From Brockia lithotrophica (lineage in GTDB: Bacteria > Bacillota > Bacilli > Thermicanales > DSM-22653), in the NCBI GenBank assembly GCA_003050565.1, contig PEBW01000005.1, forward strand, positions 1 to 64,000: DNA of 64,000 nt, in the 5' to 3' direction. Shown here piece by piece: positions 37,479 to 46,620 of this stretch; the first letter of the stretch is position 1; each line of letters starts with the position of its first letter. The position numbers and the translations under genes are program-made. Under the pieces are notes generated by a model. It was not told where the DNA came from, made no database searches, and saw nothing but the letters and a program-made list of their open reading frames with translations.

Positions 37479-38280
37479 GGGCGACGACCTCCCCGGTCCG
37501 CATGTCCTCGCGCGTGAGCGGGCGTCCGTAGATGTGTTCGAACACCTCGTCCGTCGCCTGAGAGACGGGGCCGTCGAAGACGACCTTCCCGGCCCGCAGA
37601 CCGAGGATGCGGTCGGCGTAGCGGCGGGCAAGGTCCACGAAGTGGAGGTTCACGAGCACGGTGATCCCGAATTCGCGGTTGATGCGTCGCAGATCGTCCA
37701 TGATCACCTCGGCGGTCACGGGGTCGAGGCTCGCCACCGGCTCGTCCGCTAGGATAAGGCGCGGTTCCTGGGCGAGGGCGCGGGCGACGGCGACGCGTTG
37801 CTGCTGCCCGCCGGAGAGTTGGTCGGCGCGTACGTAGGCCTTGTCCGCGAGTTGAACGCGCTCGAGGGCTCCCATGGCGATCGCCACGTCTTCCCTGGGA
37901 AAGAGGCCCAGAAGGACGCGCCACGTGGGGTGATAGGCGACGCGCCCCGCGAGGACGTTTTGCAGGACCGTGAGGCGCTTCACGAGGTTGAAGTTTTGAA
38001 ACACCATGCCGATGTCCCGGCGCATGCGCCGGAGCTCCGCAGGGGTCGCCCGCGTCACGGAACGTCCGGCAAAGAAGATCTCCCCCGCGCTGATCTCGAT
38101 CAGGCGGTTGACTGCCCGGAGGAAGGTCGTCTTCCCCGCCCCGCTCAACCCGACGACGGCGACGAATTCTCCGGGGTAGATTGCAACGCTTACGTCGTCT
38201 AAGCCCATGGCGCCCGTAGGGTATACCTTGCGCACGCGGTCGAAGACGACGAGCGGCTCGCGCGACGAAGGGGTGCCCAT
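37471..38280 (-). CDS. phnC: phosphonate ABC transporter ATP-binding protein
   Basis: The 269-residue ATPase has Walker [18 protein letters not shown] near residue 40, the Q-loop region [22 protein letters not shown] typical of PhnC, the signature [15 protein letters not shown] and Walker [17 protein letters not shown] 38280 follows GGGAGAGAAGG. The long upstream open frame crosses a terminator hairpin and is not used. It overlaps phnE by eight bases. Confidence 0.94.
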   Translation of the reverse strand: MGTPSSREPLVVFDRVRKVYPTGAMGLDDVSVAIYPGEFVAVVGLSGAGKTTFLRAVNRLIEISAGEIFFAGRSVTRATPAELRRMRRDIGMVFQNFNLVKRLTVLQNVLAGRVAYHPTWRVLLGLFPREDVAIAMGALERVQLADKAYVRADQLSGGQQQRVAVARALAQEPRLILADEPVASLDPVTAEVIMDDLRRINREFGITVLVNLHFVDLARRYADRILGLRAGKVVFDGPVSQATDEVFEHIYGRPLTREDMRTGEVVARG

Positions 38281-38371
38281 AAACCTTCTCTCCCTCCCCC
38301 ATGACCTCTCGGAAGCGCCCGGGAGAACTCTCCGGGCATGCCGGGGAAAACTCCCACCTTCAAGATATCCC

Positions 38372-38403
38372 AAAAAAAGTGCAGGCGCGTTCTGCGCCTG
38401 CAC
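38372..38403 (-). terminator. internal terminator between phnD and phnC
   Basis: Perfect 10-pair stem GTGCAGGCGC/GCGCCTGCAC (38379-38388 with 38394-38403), GTTCT loop, then TTTTTTT on the minus strand. It lies after phnD and before phnC in the direction of transcription and would favour surplus of the binding protein. Confidence 0.9.
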
Positions 38404-38529
38404 GCCCCAAGCCGTTCCTTCCGGCACGCAAAGGAGCCCCGCCTCACGGGCATCTCGGGCGCCGCCCTTTTTCGAAAGCCCCTCGGGCACCGCCGGGGAA
38501 GGCCTCGCGTCGGCACCTGCCCCGCCTAC

Positions 38530-39402
38530 CTACTTCAACTTGATGTCCATGAGCTTCATGGTGGAGCGCACGACGTCGAAGTCGGAGTCCTTTCCCTCCG
38601 CGTAGCCGTCGTGGGAGTAGATTTCCTTGATGACCTTCTTTCCTTGCTCGTCCTTGGCAACGTCCAGGAAAGCCTGCTTGATCTTGTCCTTCCACTCCTG
38701 CGGGAGGCTACTCCGCACGGAAATCGTATCGTTGGGGATGTCCGGCGAGTAGGCCAGGATTCGCGTCTTCTCCATGACGCTCGGCTCCGACTTGGCCACG
38801 ATGGAGCGCGCGTCGTCGAAGCTCACCGCGGCGTCGACGTCGCCCCGGAGGAGGGCCATGATCGCCTTGTCGTGGCCGCCGGCGAACGTGCCCTGGACGT
38901 CCTTTTCCGGATCGATGCCCTTTTCCTTGAGCATCGCCGCGGGGTAAATGTACCCCGACGTGGAGTTCGGGTCGACCCAGGCGATCTTCTTGCCCTTGAG
39001 GTCTTCGAGCTTCTGGATCGGCGAATCCTTGGGGACGACGAACTGCGAGCGGTAAGTCTTGCTTCCGTTGCGCTCGGCGAGGAGGATTACGTCGGCATAG
39101 CCCTTGTCCTTCGCCACGACGTACCCCACGGGGTTGAGGAAGCCGATGTCTACTTTCTTGGCGCCCATAGCCTCGATGACGCCGTTGTAGTCCGTACCTA
39201 CAAAGACCTCCACCGGTACGCCCAACTTCTGGCTGAGCAGGTCGGCAAGGGGCTTGGCCTTGGCCTGGAGGTTTTCGGCCTCCTGCGAGGGTACGAAGCC
39301 GACCACGAGCTTGTCCACCTTACCACTGCTCCCCTGTCCGCCGCACGCGGCAAGACCTACCGCGACAAAAGCAGCGAGGAGGAAGAACACAACCCGCTTC
39401 AT
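38530..39402 (-). CDS. phnD: phosphonate/phosphite-binding lipoprotein
   Basis: The 290-residue product has a lipoprotein signal (hydrophobic FFLLAAFVAVG and lipobox LAAC at residues 17-20) and a PhnD-type periplasmic binding domain: LVVGFVPSQEAENLQAKAKP, DIGFLNPVGYVVAKDKGYAD, AWVDPNSTSGYIYPA and DVDAAVSFDDARS. It captures the ligand for PhnC-PhnE at the cell surface. The exact ligand (phosphonate, phosphite or another oxyanion) cannot be told. It is the first gene of the phnD-phnC-phnE run. Its ribosome-binding region is duplicated in tandem. No phn C-P lyase genes are present. Confidence 0.93.
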   Translation of the reverse strand: MKRVVFFLLAAFVAVGLAACGGQGSSGKVDKLVVGFVPSQEAENLQAKAKPLADLLSQKLGVPVEVFVGTDYNGVIEAMGAKKVDIGFLNPVGYVVAKDKGYADVILLAERNGSKTYRSQFVVPKDSPIQKLEDLKGKKIAWVDPNSTSGYIYPAAMLKEKGIDPEKDVQGTFAGGHDKAIMALLRGDVDAAVSFDDARSIVAKSEPSVMEKTRILAYSPDIPNDTISVRSSLPQEWKDKIKQAFLDVAKDEQGKKVIKEIYSHDGYAEGKDSDFDVVRSTMKLMDIKLK

Positions 39403-39403
39403 A

Positions 39404-39439
39404 ATCCTTTGTCCCCCTTTTATCCTTTGTCCCCCTTTT
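39404..39439 (-). repeat. 18-bp tandem duplication of the phnD ribosome-binding site
   Basis: Two identical units (39404-39421 and 39422-39439), each AAAAGGGGGACAAAGGAT on the minus strand. Both hold a Shine-Dalgarno sequence. The inner copy is at proper distance from the ATG. Confidence 0.9.
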
Positions 39440-39641
39440 GGTCGACCTTGCGGTCCGTCGGCCGTGCCCCCTACCCGCCGCGAAGAGGTCGGCGCTTCGG
39501 CTGTAGGAAGGCTCCGACCCCTTTAGCCGAACCGCATCCATGGTACCAAATTCGAAACCGGTCGAACCAGACCCTTTTGTGAAATTTGTGTAAAGGTTTT
39601 CTAAAAACTATGTAAAAGAAGGAAAACGCCCTGGCCACGGG

Positions 39642-39670
39642 TTGGGCGGAATACGACGAAGCGGTATAAT
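39642..39670 (+). promoter_or_regulatory. promoter of the HAD hydrolase gene
   Basis: TTGGGC (39642-39647), 17-base spacer, perfect TATAAT (39665-39670), 27 bases before the GTG start. Confidence 0.6.
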
Positions 39671-39697
39671 GGCACTAGCGAAAGGGGTTGGGAAATC

Positions 39698-40606
39698 GTG
39701 GCACGGCAGAACGACACCCCGGAACGTCCACGTCGCCTCGCACCGACCTTCTGCGTGTGGGAAAAGCGGCTTCTCGTCTTCGACCTCGACGGCACGCTCT
39801 ACGAGGGAACGGAGCATTTCGACTACTATGCACGGGAGATCGGACGATACCTGGCCGAAGACGTCCGCTCCGCCTACGAACGCGACTATGCGAACTCGCG
39901 AAGCGGGCGGGGCCCGGTGAAGTTCGGCGACGTGTACGACTACGCCAAAGACGTCCTCTACCGGAGGGAAGAGGGCGGCGAGAGGTACCGGGCCTTTCGC
40001 TGGGACGGAACGCCCCTCGACGACGTCGTCCCCGCATCCGCCTTCGCGGCGCAGGACAAGCGCTACGTCCCCGTGGGGGACGGCTGGTGGCTCCCCCTCG
40101 TGATCGCCCTTCACTACGGGGTAGACGTCCCCGCCCTGGAAAAGGCCTTTCTCGCGACGCGGGCGTACATGCAGTCCCCCGCCTACCACCTCCCGGAAAA
40201 CCCGCGCCTCAAACGGTTTTTCGAACGGTTCAAGGAACGCGGTGGCGCACTCGCCCTCCTCACGAACAGCCCGGAAGAGGACAGCCGGGCCATCCTCCGG
40301 AAAATCGGAGTTCTCGAGTACTTCGACGACCTCGTCTTTTGGGCGGAAAAACCGCAAAAGACGACGGAGCACATGATGCGTCTCCTCGAGCGCTTTGCCG
40401 TGTCCCCGGAACTCGCCGCGAGCATCGGAGACAACCTCGTAAACGACATCGTCCCGGCCAAACGCCTGGGCATGCACACGGTGCTCGTAGACCCGCACAA
40501 CATCGCCGAAGGGCACGAAGCTGACCTCGTCGTTCCCCACCTCACGGCCTTTCTCGACCTCGCCTGTGAGAGGGAGTCCTACGGGGAGCGGGCGTCCCAC
40601 GGCTGA
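39698..40606 (+). CDS. HAD-superfamily hydrolase
   Basis: The 302-residue product has HAD motif I LLVFDLDGTLYEG near residue 27, motif II LALLTNSPEED, Lys in EKPQKTTEHM (motif III) and motif IV SIGDNLVNDIVPAKRLG. The large cap between motifs I and II contains several Trp and Tyr residues (RAFRWDGTPLDDV, DGWWLPL). The family contains small-molecule phosphatases. The substrate is not evident. GTG 39698 follows AAAGGGG and a good promoter. It is an isolated plus-strand gene between phnD and carB, ending at a shared hairpin. Confidence 0.85.
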   Translation: MARQNDTPERPRRLAPTFCVWEKRLLVFDLDGTLYEGTEHFDYYAREIGRYLAEDVRSAYERDYANSRSGRGPVKFGDVYDYAKDVLYRREEGGERYRAFRWDGTPLDDVVPASAFAAQDKRYVPVGDGWWLPLVIALHYGVDVPALEKAFLATRAYMQSPAYHLPENPRLKRFFERFKERGGALALLTNSPEEDSRAILRKIGVLEYFDDLVFWAEKPQKTTEHMMRLLERFAVSPELAASIGDNLVNDIVPAKRLGMHTVLVDPHNIAEGHEADLVVPHLTAFLDLACERESYGERASHG

Positions 40607-40674
40607 GGTGACGATGCGGCGAAGGAGAGACGCGTCCCGCCCCTTACTCCGACGAAGTCCAAAGAAAAACCCAA

Positions 40675-40705
40675 ACGCCGCGGGGCCATGTCGTCCCCGC
40701 GGCGT
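40675..40705. terminator. shared terminator of HAD gene and carB
   Basis: Eleven-pair stem ACGCCGCGGGG/CCCCGCGGCGT with a 9-base loop. It is followed on the minus strand by TTTGGGTTTTTC, so it fits carB better. The plus-strand tail is poor in T. Confidence 0.7.
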
Positions 40706-40734
40706 CGTCTTGTCGATCCAGGCCCGATGTCATC

Positions 40735-43700
40735 CTAGACCCTGCGCGCTTCCGAGGGCTCGCCCGCATCCGGGCGCACGCCCAAGGCGTAGTCCTCCAG
40801 CGGGGCGACGAAGTCGGGGTCCACGGCGGGATTTAGGGCGGCGACGAGGCTCGCGTAGAGGAGATCGGGGTGGAGGAAGACGGGGACGCCGTAAAGCGTG
40901 GCGAGGCGGACGATCTCGTGGTGGACGGTGAGGAAGCGCATGTCGTCCGGCCAAGGGGCGTACAGGAAGGCCACTTCGCCGCGGATGAGCTCCAAGGCGG
41001 TTTCCCAGGCGAGGCGACGGAAACCCACCGCCTCCGCGGCGCGCCCCCGTTCACCGCCGGTTCGGGGAGGGTTAGCGGCTTCGACGGGGACATCCGCGTC
41101 GGCTGCGTCGAGAAGCCAGAGAGGAATCCCCTTCTCGGAGAGCTCCCGGTACATCTCCCGCCAACGCCGGACATCGGAGACGAGCGGAGAAGAGAGACCG
41201 TAGGGACCGCTCGCGTTGCCCGGTCGCGTCTCGAGTCCGCGGTGGGGGAGGTCGAGAAAGATGCCGCCCTTGAGGAGGGTCTTTCCGATGGGGTAGGCCT
41301 TGGCCAGGGCTTCGTAGGCCGTGCGCCCGAAGACAAGGGCTTCGCCCGTAGAGGTCATCTCGGGGCCAAGGTGGACGAAGGCTCCCCGGATCTTGCGGTG
41401 GGAAAACACCGGCACCTTGAGAGAAACGGGGCGCGCCAGGGGATCCGGGGAATCCTTGCCGCGCTCCGATGTTTCCGGAGAATCCCCGCCAACGCGGCCC
41501 CGTGAACGGGCGAGGGAACCCCCTCCCGCGAAACCGGCCGGCGGGGAACAGTCTTCTCCCTCGGGATGGGCGCCGCGCACGATGGCGTGAACCGCTGCCT
41601 TTAGGTACGACGTACCGCGCACCTTGCCGGCAATGGGAAGGGTGCGGCTTACCCGGGGGTTGACCTCGAGCACGTACACGTCGTGCCCGTCGTAGACGAA
41701 CTGGATGTTCATCGCCCCGCGGTAGCCGAGGGCGCGAACGATCCGGACGGCGATTTCCCGCGCCCTACGTCCCACCTCTTCCGGGAGGTCGGGTGCGGGG
41801 AAAAAGGCGTGGCTGTCGCCCGAGTGCACGCCAGAACCTTCGATGTGGCGGAACACGCCCGGCACGAGCACTTCCCAACCGTCCGTGACGAGGTCGATCT
41901 CGAACTCGATTCCGTCGAGGAAGCGATCTAGGAGGAGCCCTTCTCCCGTGGCCTCGAGAAGGGCTTCCGCACCCCGTTCCCTCAGGTCGCGTACGTACGC
42001 CACCACGTCTCTCGCGTTCCGGAGGACGCGCATCGCCTCGCCGCCGATGACGAAGGAAGGACGTACGAGGAGGGGAAACCCGAGCTCGAGGGCCGCCGCT
42101 TCGAGTTCGTCGAGGCGAAACACACGACGACCTTCCGCGTGGGGGATCCCCAGGGTGTCGAGAAACCGGTAGAACTCCTCCCGCCCTTCCGTCGTCGTGA
42201 GCACCTCCAGGTTCACGTCGGCGACGGGAGCCCCTTCCCGAAGGAGGGGTAGGGCGAGATTGAGCGAGGTCTGCCCGCCGAACTGGGCGAGGATCACCTC
42301 GGGACGTTCGCGGCGCACGACCTCCCAGACGTCTTCCACGGTGAGAGGAGCGATGTACAGCCGATCCACGACGCTCGCGTCCGTGCTCACGGTCTCCGGG
42401 TTGTTGTTCACCACCACCGGAGCGTAGCCGAGCGCCTGGAGTCCCCAAAGGGCGTGAACGGAAGCGTAGTCGAACTCGATTCCTTGCCCGATGCGGATGG
42501 GGCCCGAACCGAGAACGAGCCCCACGGGCGGGCGTGAGGACGCGTCTTTTCGACCTGCCGCTTCCACCCCTCGGTCGGCAAGCAAGGGATCCGAGGAAGA
42601 CCCGGCGGCCGCCCCAGGATGCGCCCCCGGCGGGCGGGTGACGTCGATTCCGAGCTCGCGGGCAAACGACGCGTAGGTGAAGTAGAAGTACGGGCGCGCG
42701 ATCTCGCCTACCGCCTCCTCCCCACGAACGGGACGCGTGTCCAGCGGCCGCACGTCCGGGAGAATCCCCCACTCCGCGCGCAGGCGGCGGAGCTCCGCCT
42801 CCGCCATCCCGACCGACTTCGCGAGGTAGGCGTCGGACAAACCGAGGGCTTTGGCGCGGGCGAGGTTCTCCCGCGTGAGGCGGGCCCGCCCTTCACGGCT
42901 CCAAGCCTCTTCTTCCCGGACGATCCGTTCCACGGCTCGGAGGAAGAGGGGATCGATCGCCGTGAGGCGGGCCAGTTCTTCCACGGCCATCCCCCGACGA
43001 ATCGCTTCCGCGAGGACGAAGAGGCGACGGTCCGTAGGACGGACGAGTTCTTCGCGGACCGCGGCATCCGAGAGCTCCGCGAATCGCGAATTCGTGAGGG
43101 AAAACGCGCCGATCTCCAGAGAGCGAACTCCCTTCGCCAGCGCGGCCTCGAAGCTCTCGTCGATCGCGAGAACCTCCCCCGTGGCCTTCATCGTCGTACC
43201 CAAGGAACGGTCCGCGTCGGGGAACTTGTCGAAGGCGAAGCGCGGCACCTTGAGCACGACCTGGCCCCGCAGGACAGGCGGGTCGGCGAGGCTCACGCCC
43301 CGAAGCATGGGGTGCGGGAGTTCGCGTAGGGTGTACCCGAGGGAGAGCTTGGTCGTCGCCCACGCGATGGGATATCCCGTCGCCTTGGAAGCCAGCGCGC
43401 TCGAGCGGCTCACGCGCGGGTTGATCTCGATCACGCGGTATTCTCGCCGCTCCGGGTGGTAGGCGAACTGGATGTTTGCGCCGCCGACGAGGCCCACGGC
43501 GCGGTAGATCCGCGTCGCCGCCTGCGCCATGCGCGCGAGATCCTCGGGCGGGACGGTAAAGGCGGGGGCGACGACGACGGAGTCGCCCGTGTGGATGCCC
43601 ATGGGGTCGACGTTTTCCATCGCCGTGACGATGAGCACCTCGTCCGCGACGTCCCGAAGGCCCTCGAACTCGATTTCCTTCCACCCGACGATGCTTTCCT

Positions 43701-44319
43701 CGACCAGAACTTGGTGAATCGGGCTCAAGGCGAGGGCCGTCTCCAACCTCTCCTCGAGCTCCCGCACGTCGTGGGCGATCCCGCTCCCTTCACCTCCCAA
43801 GGTAAACGCCGGCCGCAAGATGAGGGGAAAGCCCACTTCCCGCGCAAAGGCGAGACCCTCGGCGACCGACTGAACGGTTGCCGATCGGGGCACGGGTTCG
43901 CCGATGGCGTGCATGAGCTCGCGAAAGGCCTCGCGGTCCTCGCCACGGGCGATCCCCTCGATGTCCGTCCCGAGGATGCGGACGCCGAGGCGGCGCAAGC
44001 TCCCGCGCTTGTGGAGCGCCAAGGCGAGGTTGAGACCCACCTGCCCCCCGAGGTTCGCCAAAATGCCGTCGGGACGCTCTCGTTCGAGGATGGCCTCGAC
44101 GACCGAAGGGGTGAGCGGCTCCATGTAGAGGCGATGCGAGAGGGCGGGATCGGTCATGAGCGTGGCCGGGTTGTTGTTGAGGAGCACGACTTCGATGCCT
44201 TCGTCGCGAAGGGCGAGGCATGCCTGCGTCCCCGAATAGTCGAATTCCGCCGCCTGACCGATGACGATGGGGCCGGATCCGATGACGAGCACCTTGCGGA
44301 TGGACGTATCGCGCGGCAC
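40735..44319 (-). CDS. carB: carbamoyl-phosphate synthase large chain
   Basis: About 1194 residues. The first half begins RKVLVIGSGPIVIGQAAEFD, and the second begins VGLVLGSGPIRIGQGIEFDY near residue 575. Both have the ATP-grasp blocks (ILRPAFTLGGEGSGIA, LLVRPSFVIGGEAMRVL) and EINPRVSRSSALASKATGYP / EVNPRVSRTLPIAGKVRG. A C-terminal regulatory domain follows. It is over 100 residues longer than usual. Low-complexity inserts lie between the halves (GAHPGAAAGSSSDPLLADRG) and near residue 940 (AGGGSLARSRGRVGGDSPET). GTG 44319 follows GGGAGGGAGGG. It lies 189 bases after argD, with no carA in between or elsewhere in the window. Confidence 0.95.
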   Translation of the reverse strand: MPRDTSIRKVLVIGSGPIVIGQAAEFDYSGTQACLALRDEGIEVVLLNNNPATLMTDPALSHRLYMEPLTPSVVEAILERERPDGILANLGGQVGLNLALALHKRGSLRRLGVRILGTDIEGIARGEDREAFRELMHAIGEPVPRSATVQSVAEGLAFAREVGFPLILRPAFTLGGEGSGIAHDVRELEERLETALALSPIHQVLVEESIVGWKEIEFEGLRDVADEVLIVTAMENVDPMGIHTGDSVVVAPAFTVPPEDLARMAQAATRIYRAVGLVGGANIQFAYHPERREYRVIEINPRVSRSSALASKATGYPIAWATTKLSLGYTLRELPHPMLRGVSLADPPVLRGQVVLKVPRFAFDKFPDADRSLGTTMKATGEVLAIDESFEAALAKGVRSLEIGAFSLTNSRFAELSDAAVREELVRPTDRRLFVLAEAIRRGMAVEELARLTAIDPLFLRAVERIVREEEAWSREGRARLTRENLARAKALGLSDAYLAKSVGMAEAELRRLRAEWGILPDVRPLDTRPVRGEEAVGEIARPYFYFTYASFARELGIDVTRPPGAHPGAAAGSSSDPLLADRGVEAAGRKDASSRPPVGLVLGSGPIRIGQGIEFDYASVHALWGLQALGYAPVVVNNNPETVSTDASVVDRLYIAPLTVEDVWEVVRRERPEVILAQFGGQTSLNLALPLLREGAPVADVNLEVLTTTEGREEFYRFLDTLGIPHAEGRRVFRLDELEAAALELGFPLLVRPSFVIGGEAMRVLRNARDVVAYVRDLRERGAEALLEATGEGLLLDRFLDGIEFEIDLVTDGWEVLVPGVFRHIEGSGVHSGDSHAFFPAPDLPEEVGRRAREIAVRIVRALGYRGAMNIQFVYDGHDVYVLEVNPRVSRTLPIAGKVRGTSYLKAAVHAIVRGAHPEGEDCSPPAGFAGGGSLARSRGRVGGDSPETSERGKDSPDPLARPVSLKVPVFSHRKIRGAFVHLGPEMTSTGEALVFGRTAYEALAKAYPIGKTLLKGGIFLDLPHRGLETRPGNASGPYGLSSPLVSDVRRWREMYRELSEKGIPLWLLDAADADVPVEAANPPRTGGERGRAAEAVGFRRLAWETALELIRGEVAFLYAPWPDDMRFLTVHHEIVRLATLYGVPVFLHPDLLYASLVAALNPAVDPDFVAPLEDYALGVRPDAGEPSEARRV

Positions 44320-44508
44320 GGGTCTACCCTCCCTCCCTACACCGCCGCAGAGACCCGGATACGGTCGGCCGAACGCAAACTTCGGACACGCGCAGCGCCC
44401 GGGCACCTGTCACCCGGGCGATGTCGCGGGCGAAGGCAGGGCGGCGAAGCGCTCCAAACCCCACCTGCAAAAGGCGAGGTCCACGCCGAAAAACCGTTCG
44501 TCGCGCCC

Positions 44509-45711
44509 TCAACCGCCCAGGCGGCGGAGCACGCCTCGGAGCGCCGCGAGGAAGAAATCGATCTCCCCTTCCCCGGCGACAAGCGGTGGGAGCACGCGCA
44601 CCACCGTCTCCCCCGCGGTGAGGACGAGCACCGCCTCTTCTTCCCGCAGGCGATCGACAACCTCTCCCACGGGGCGGCCGAAGTCAAGCCCGAGAAGCCA
44701 CCCGCGCCCGCGCACGACGAAGCGCCCGTCCTCGCGGGCGATTTCCTCGAGGCCGCGGCGGAGGCGTTCCGCCCGCCGTTGAGAGTCCGCGAGAAAGGCG
44801 GGGTCAGCTACGACCTCGAGCGTGACGAGGGCGGCCGTCGCGGCGAGTGGTCCGCCGCCGAAGGTCGAGCCATGGCTCCCCGGGGTAAAGGCTTCGGCGA
44901 AAGGCTCGCGCGCAAGCATCGCCGCCACGGGAAATCCCGACCCCAATCCCTTGGCGCTCGTGAGGATGTCGGGGGTGAAGCCGTAAGCTTCGTATGCCCA
45001 CAAGGGTCCCGTCCGGCCGACGCCCGTCTGCACCTCGTCGACGATCACGGGAACCCCGTGCGGGCGCACGCGCGCGAGCAGGGACTGCACCCATCCCGGA
45101 TCCGCGGGGTAAACTCCGCCCTCCCCCTGGACGAGCTCCAGGATCACCGCATACGTCCGTTCCGGGACGATCTCCTCAAGTGCATCCAAATCATTATAGG
45201 GGAGAAAACGTACATTCGACCAGAGGGGAGTGTAGCCTTCGTGAAACGCGGGGCGGCCCGTGACGGAAAGCGCCCCGATCGTCCTTCCGTGGAAGGAGCG
45301 GGAAAAGGCTACGAACTCTCCCTCGCCCTCGCGCAGGCCGCGCGCGAGGAAGGCGTGCCGCCGCGCCAACTTGAGGGCGGCTTCTACGACTTCCGTCCCC
45401 GAATTCGCGAAAAACACGGCACCGGGAAAGGTGAGCGCCACGAGCCGTTCGGCCAAACGCTCCCCGGGTTCGTTCCAAAAGAGGTTGGAGACGTGCCAGA
45501 CGCGCCCGAGCTGCTCCTCAAGCGCCCGGCGCACGGGTGGCGGGACGTGCCCGAGGTTGAGCACGGCCACGCCGGAGGTGAAGTCGAGGTAGCGCCTCCC
45601 CCGGTCGTCCCACACGTACACGCCCTCGCCTCTGACGATGCGCACGGGATAGCGGCGGTACACGGGGAGGAAGGGCGCGGGTGAGAAGGACCACACGTCG
45701 TTTTCGTTCAC
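44509..45711 (-). CDS. argD: acetylornithine aminotransferase
   Basis: The 400-residue class III aminotransferase has FANSGTEVVEAALKLAR (PLP phosphate contact), FSRSFHGRTIGALSVTG, IVDEVQTGVGRTG and the PLP-binding Lys in LTSAKGLGSGFP. It converts N-acetylglutamate semialdehyde to N-acetylornithine. GTG 45711 overlaps the argB stop (GTGA). A much longer open frame continues through argB but is not used. It is in line with argC-argJ-argB. Confidence 0.95.
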   Translation of the reverse strand: MNENDVWSFSPAPFLPVYRRYPVRIVRGEGVYVWDDRGRRYLDFTSGVAVLNLGHVPPPVRRALEEQLGRVWHVSNLFWNEPGERLAERLVALTFPGAVFFANSGTEVVEAALKLARRHAFLARGLREGEGEFVAFSRSFHGRTIGALSVTGRPAFHEGYTPLWSNVRFLPYNDLDALEEIVPERTYAVILELVQGEGGVYPADPGWVQSLLARVRPHGVPVIVDEVQTGVGRTGPLWAYEAYGFTPDILTSAKGLGSGFPVAAMLAREPFAEAFTPGSHGSTFGGGPLAATAALVTLEVVADPAFLADSQRRAERLRRGLEEIAREDGRFVVRGRGWLLGLDFGRPVGEVVDRLREEEAVLVLTAGETVVRVLPPLVAGEGEIDFFLAALRGVLRRLGG

Positions 45712-46571
45712 CGGCCTTCCCCCGCCTTCGGGTACGGAGTTTCCGAACAGACGGCTTCGGGGACGATCCTCGTCCCCACGGATTCTCCCGCAAGGAGCGC
45801 GGTAAGGGCGTCGGGGTCGCGTCCGGAGAGGATGACCGCCCAAGGAGCACCTCCCGCAATGGCGCGGAGCGCGGCCTCCACCTTGGGCACCATACCCCCC
45901 TTGAGGACGCCCGAAGCGCCGAGCGCGCGGACGTCTTCCGGCGTGAGTTCGGAGAGGAGGCGGCCTCCGGCGAGGATCCCCGGGACATCCGTCGCGAGCA
46001 CTACCGGGGCCCCGAGGGCTTCGGCGATCGCCCCCGCCGCCTCGTCGGCGTTCACGTTGTAGGCTTTCCCGTCCTCCCCTACGCTCACGGGCGAAAGGAC
46101 GGGAACGAAGCCCGCCGCCCACAGAGCCTCGAGCGGAGCGAGGGAGACGCGCACGACGTGGCCGACGCGCCCGAGGCTCGGGTTCGGGTGGCGTCGAACC
46201 TTGAGGAGTTCGCCGTCGGTACCGCTCAGGCCGACGGCGGAAATGCCGAAGCGGGCGAGGTGGCGGACGAGCTCCTTGTTCACGAGCCCGCTCAACACCA
46301 TTTCCACGAGGGGGATCGTCGCCTCGTCCGTGACGCGGAGGCCGCCGAGCGACTTCGGCGTACCGCCCAGCGCCTCGAGCCACGTGTCGATCGCCTTTCC
46401 CCCGCCATGCACGAGGACCAGACGCACGCCCGCACGCGCGAGACGTGCGAGGGCGGTAAACCAGGTGTCCGGCACCTCGGCGAGGGCGCTTCCGCCGAGC
46501 TTGACGACGAGTGCCGAAGGAAAGACGCCTTTTCCCGGAGCTTGCTCCTTTCGCTCTTGCACGAAGACCAC
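45708..46571 (-). CDS. argB: acetylglutamate kinase
   Basis: The 287-residue amino-acid kinase has ALVVKLGGSAL near residue 20, LVLVHGGGKAIDTWLEALG, the acetylglutamate loop GLRVTDE and NVNADEAAGAIAEALGAPV, and then LKGGMVPKVEAALRAI. It phosphorylates N-acetylglutamate. The first 17 residues exceed the usual N-terminus. Starts at GTG 46571 or the GTG three codons later are both possible. It overlaps argD by four bases. Confidence 0.95.
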   Translation of the reverse strand: MVFVQERKEQAPGKGVFPSALVVKLGGSALAEVPDTWFTALARLARAGVRLVLVHGGGKAIDTWLEALGGTPKSLGGLRVTDEATIPLVEMVLSGLVNKELVRHLARFGISAVGLSGTDGELLKVRRHPNPSLGRVGHVVRVSLAPLEALWAAGFVPVLSPVSVGEDGKAYNVNADEAAGAIAEALGAPVVLATDVPGILAGGRLLSELTPEDVRALGASGVLKGGMVPKVEAALRAIAGGAPWAVILSGRDPDALTALLAGESVGTRIVPEAVCSETPYPKAGEGR

Positions 46572-46620
46572 CTCGCCCCACCTCGCTTCGCGGGAATCTC
46601 CCGTCCCGTGAACTCGTGCG

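Noticed and set aside
44320-44508. Possible carA remnant between argD and carB
   Set aside because: Reading the gap in the minus-strand frames gave no glutaminase motif or other CarA block.
43456-45684. 742-residue plus-strand frame across carB and argD
   Set aside because: Antisense to two clear genes, with Arg/Glu/His-rich low-information composition and no family match.
44509-46581. 690-residue minus-strand frame covering argD and an N-terminal extension
   Set aside because: The first 290 residues lie in a wrong frame of argB. argD starts at the GTG overlapping the argB stop.
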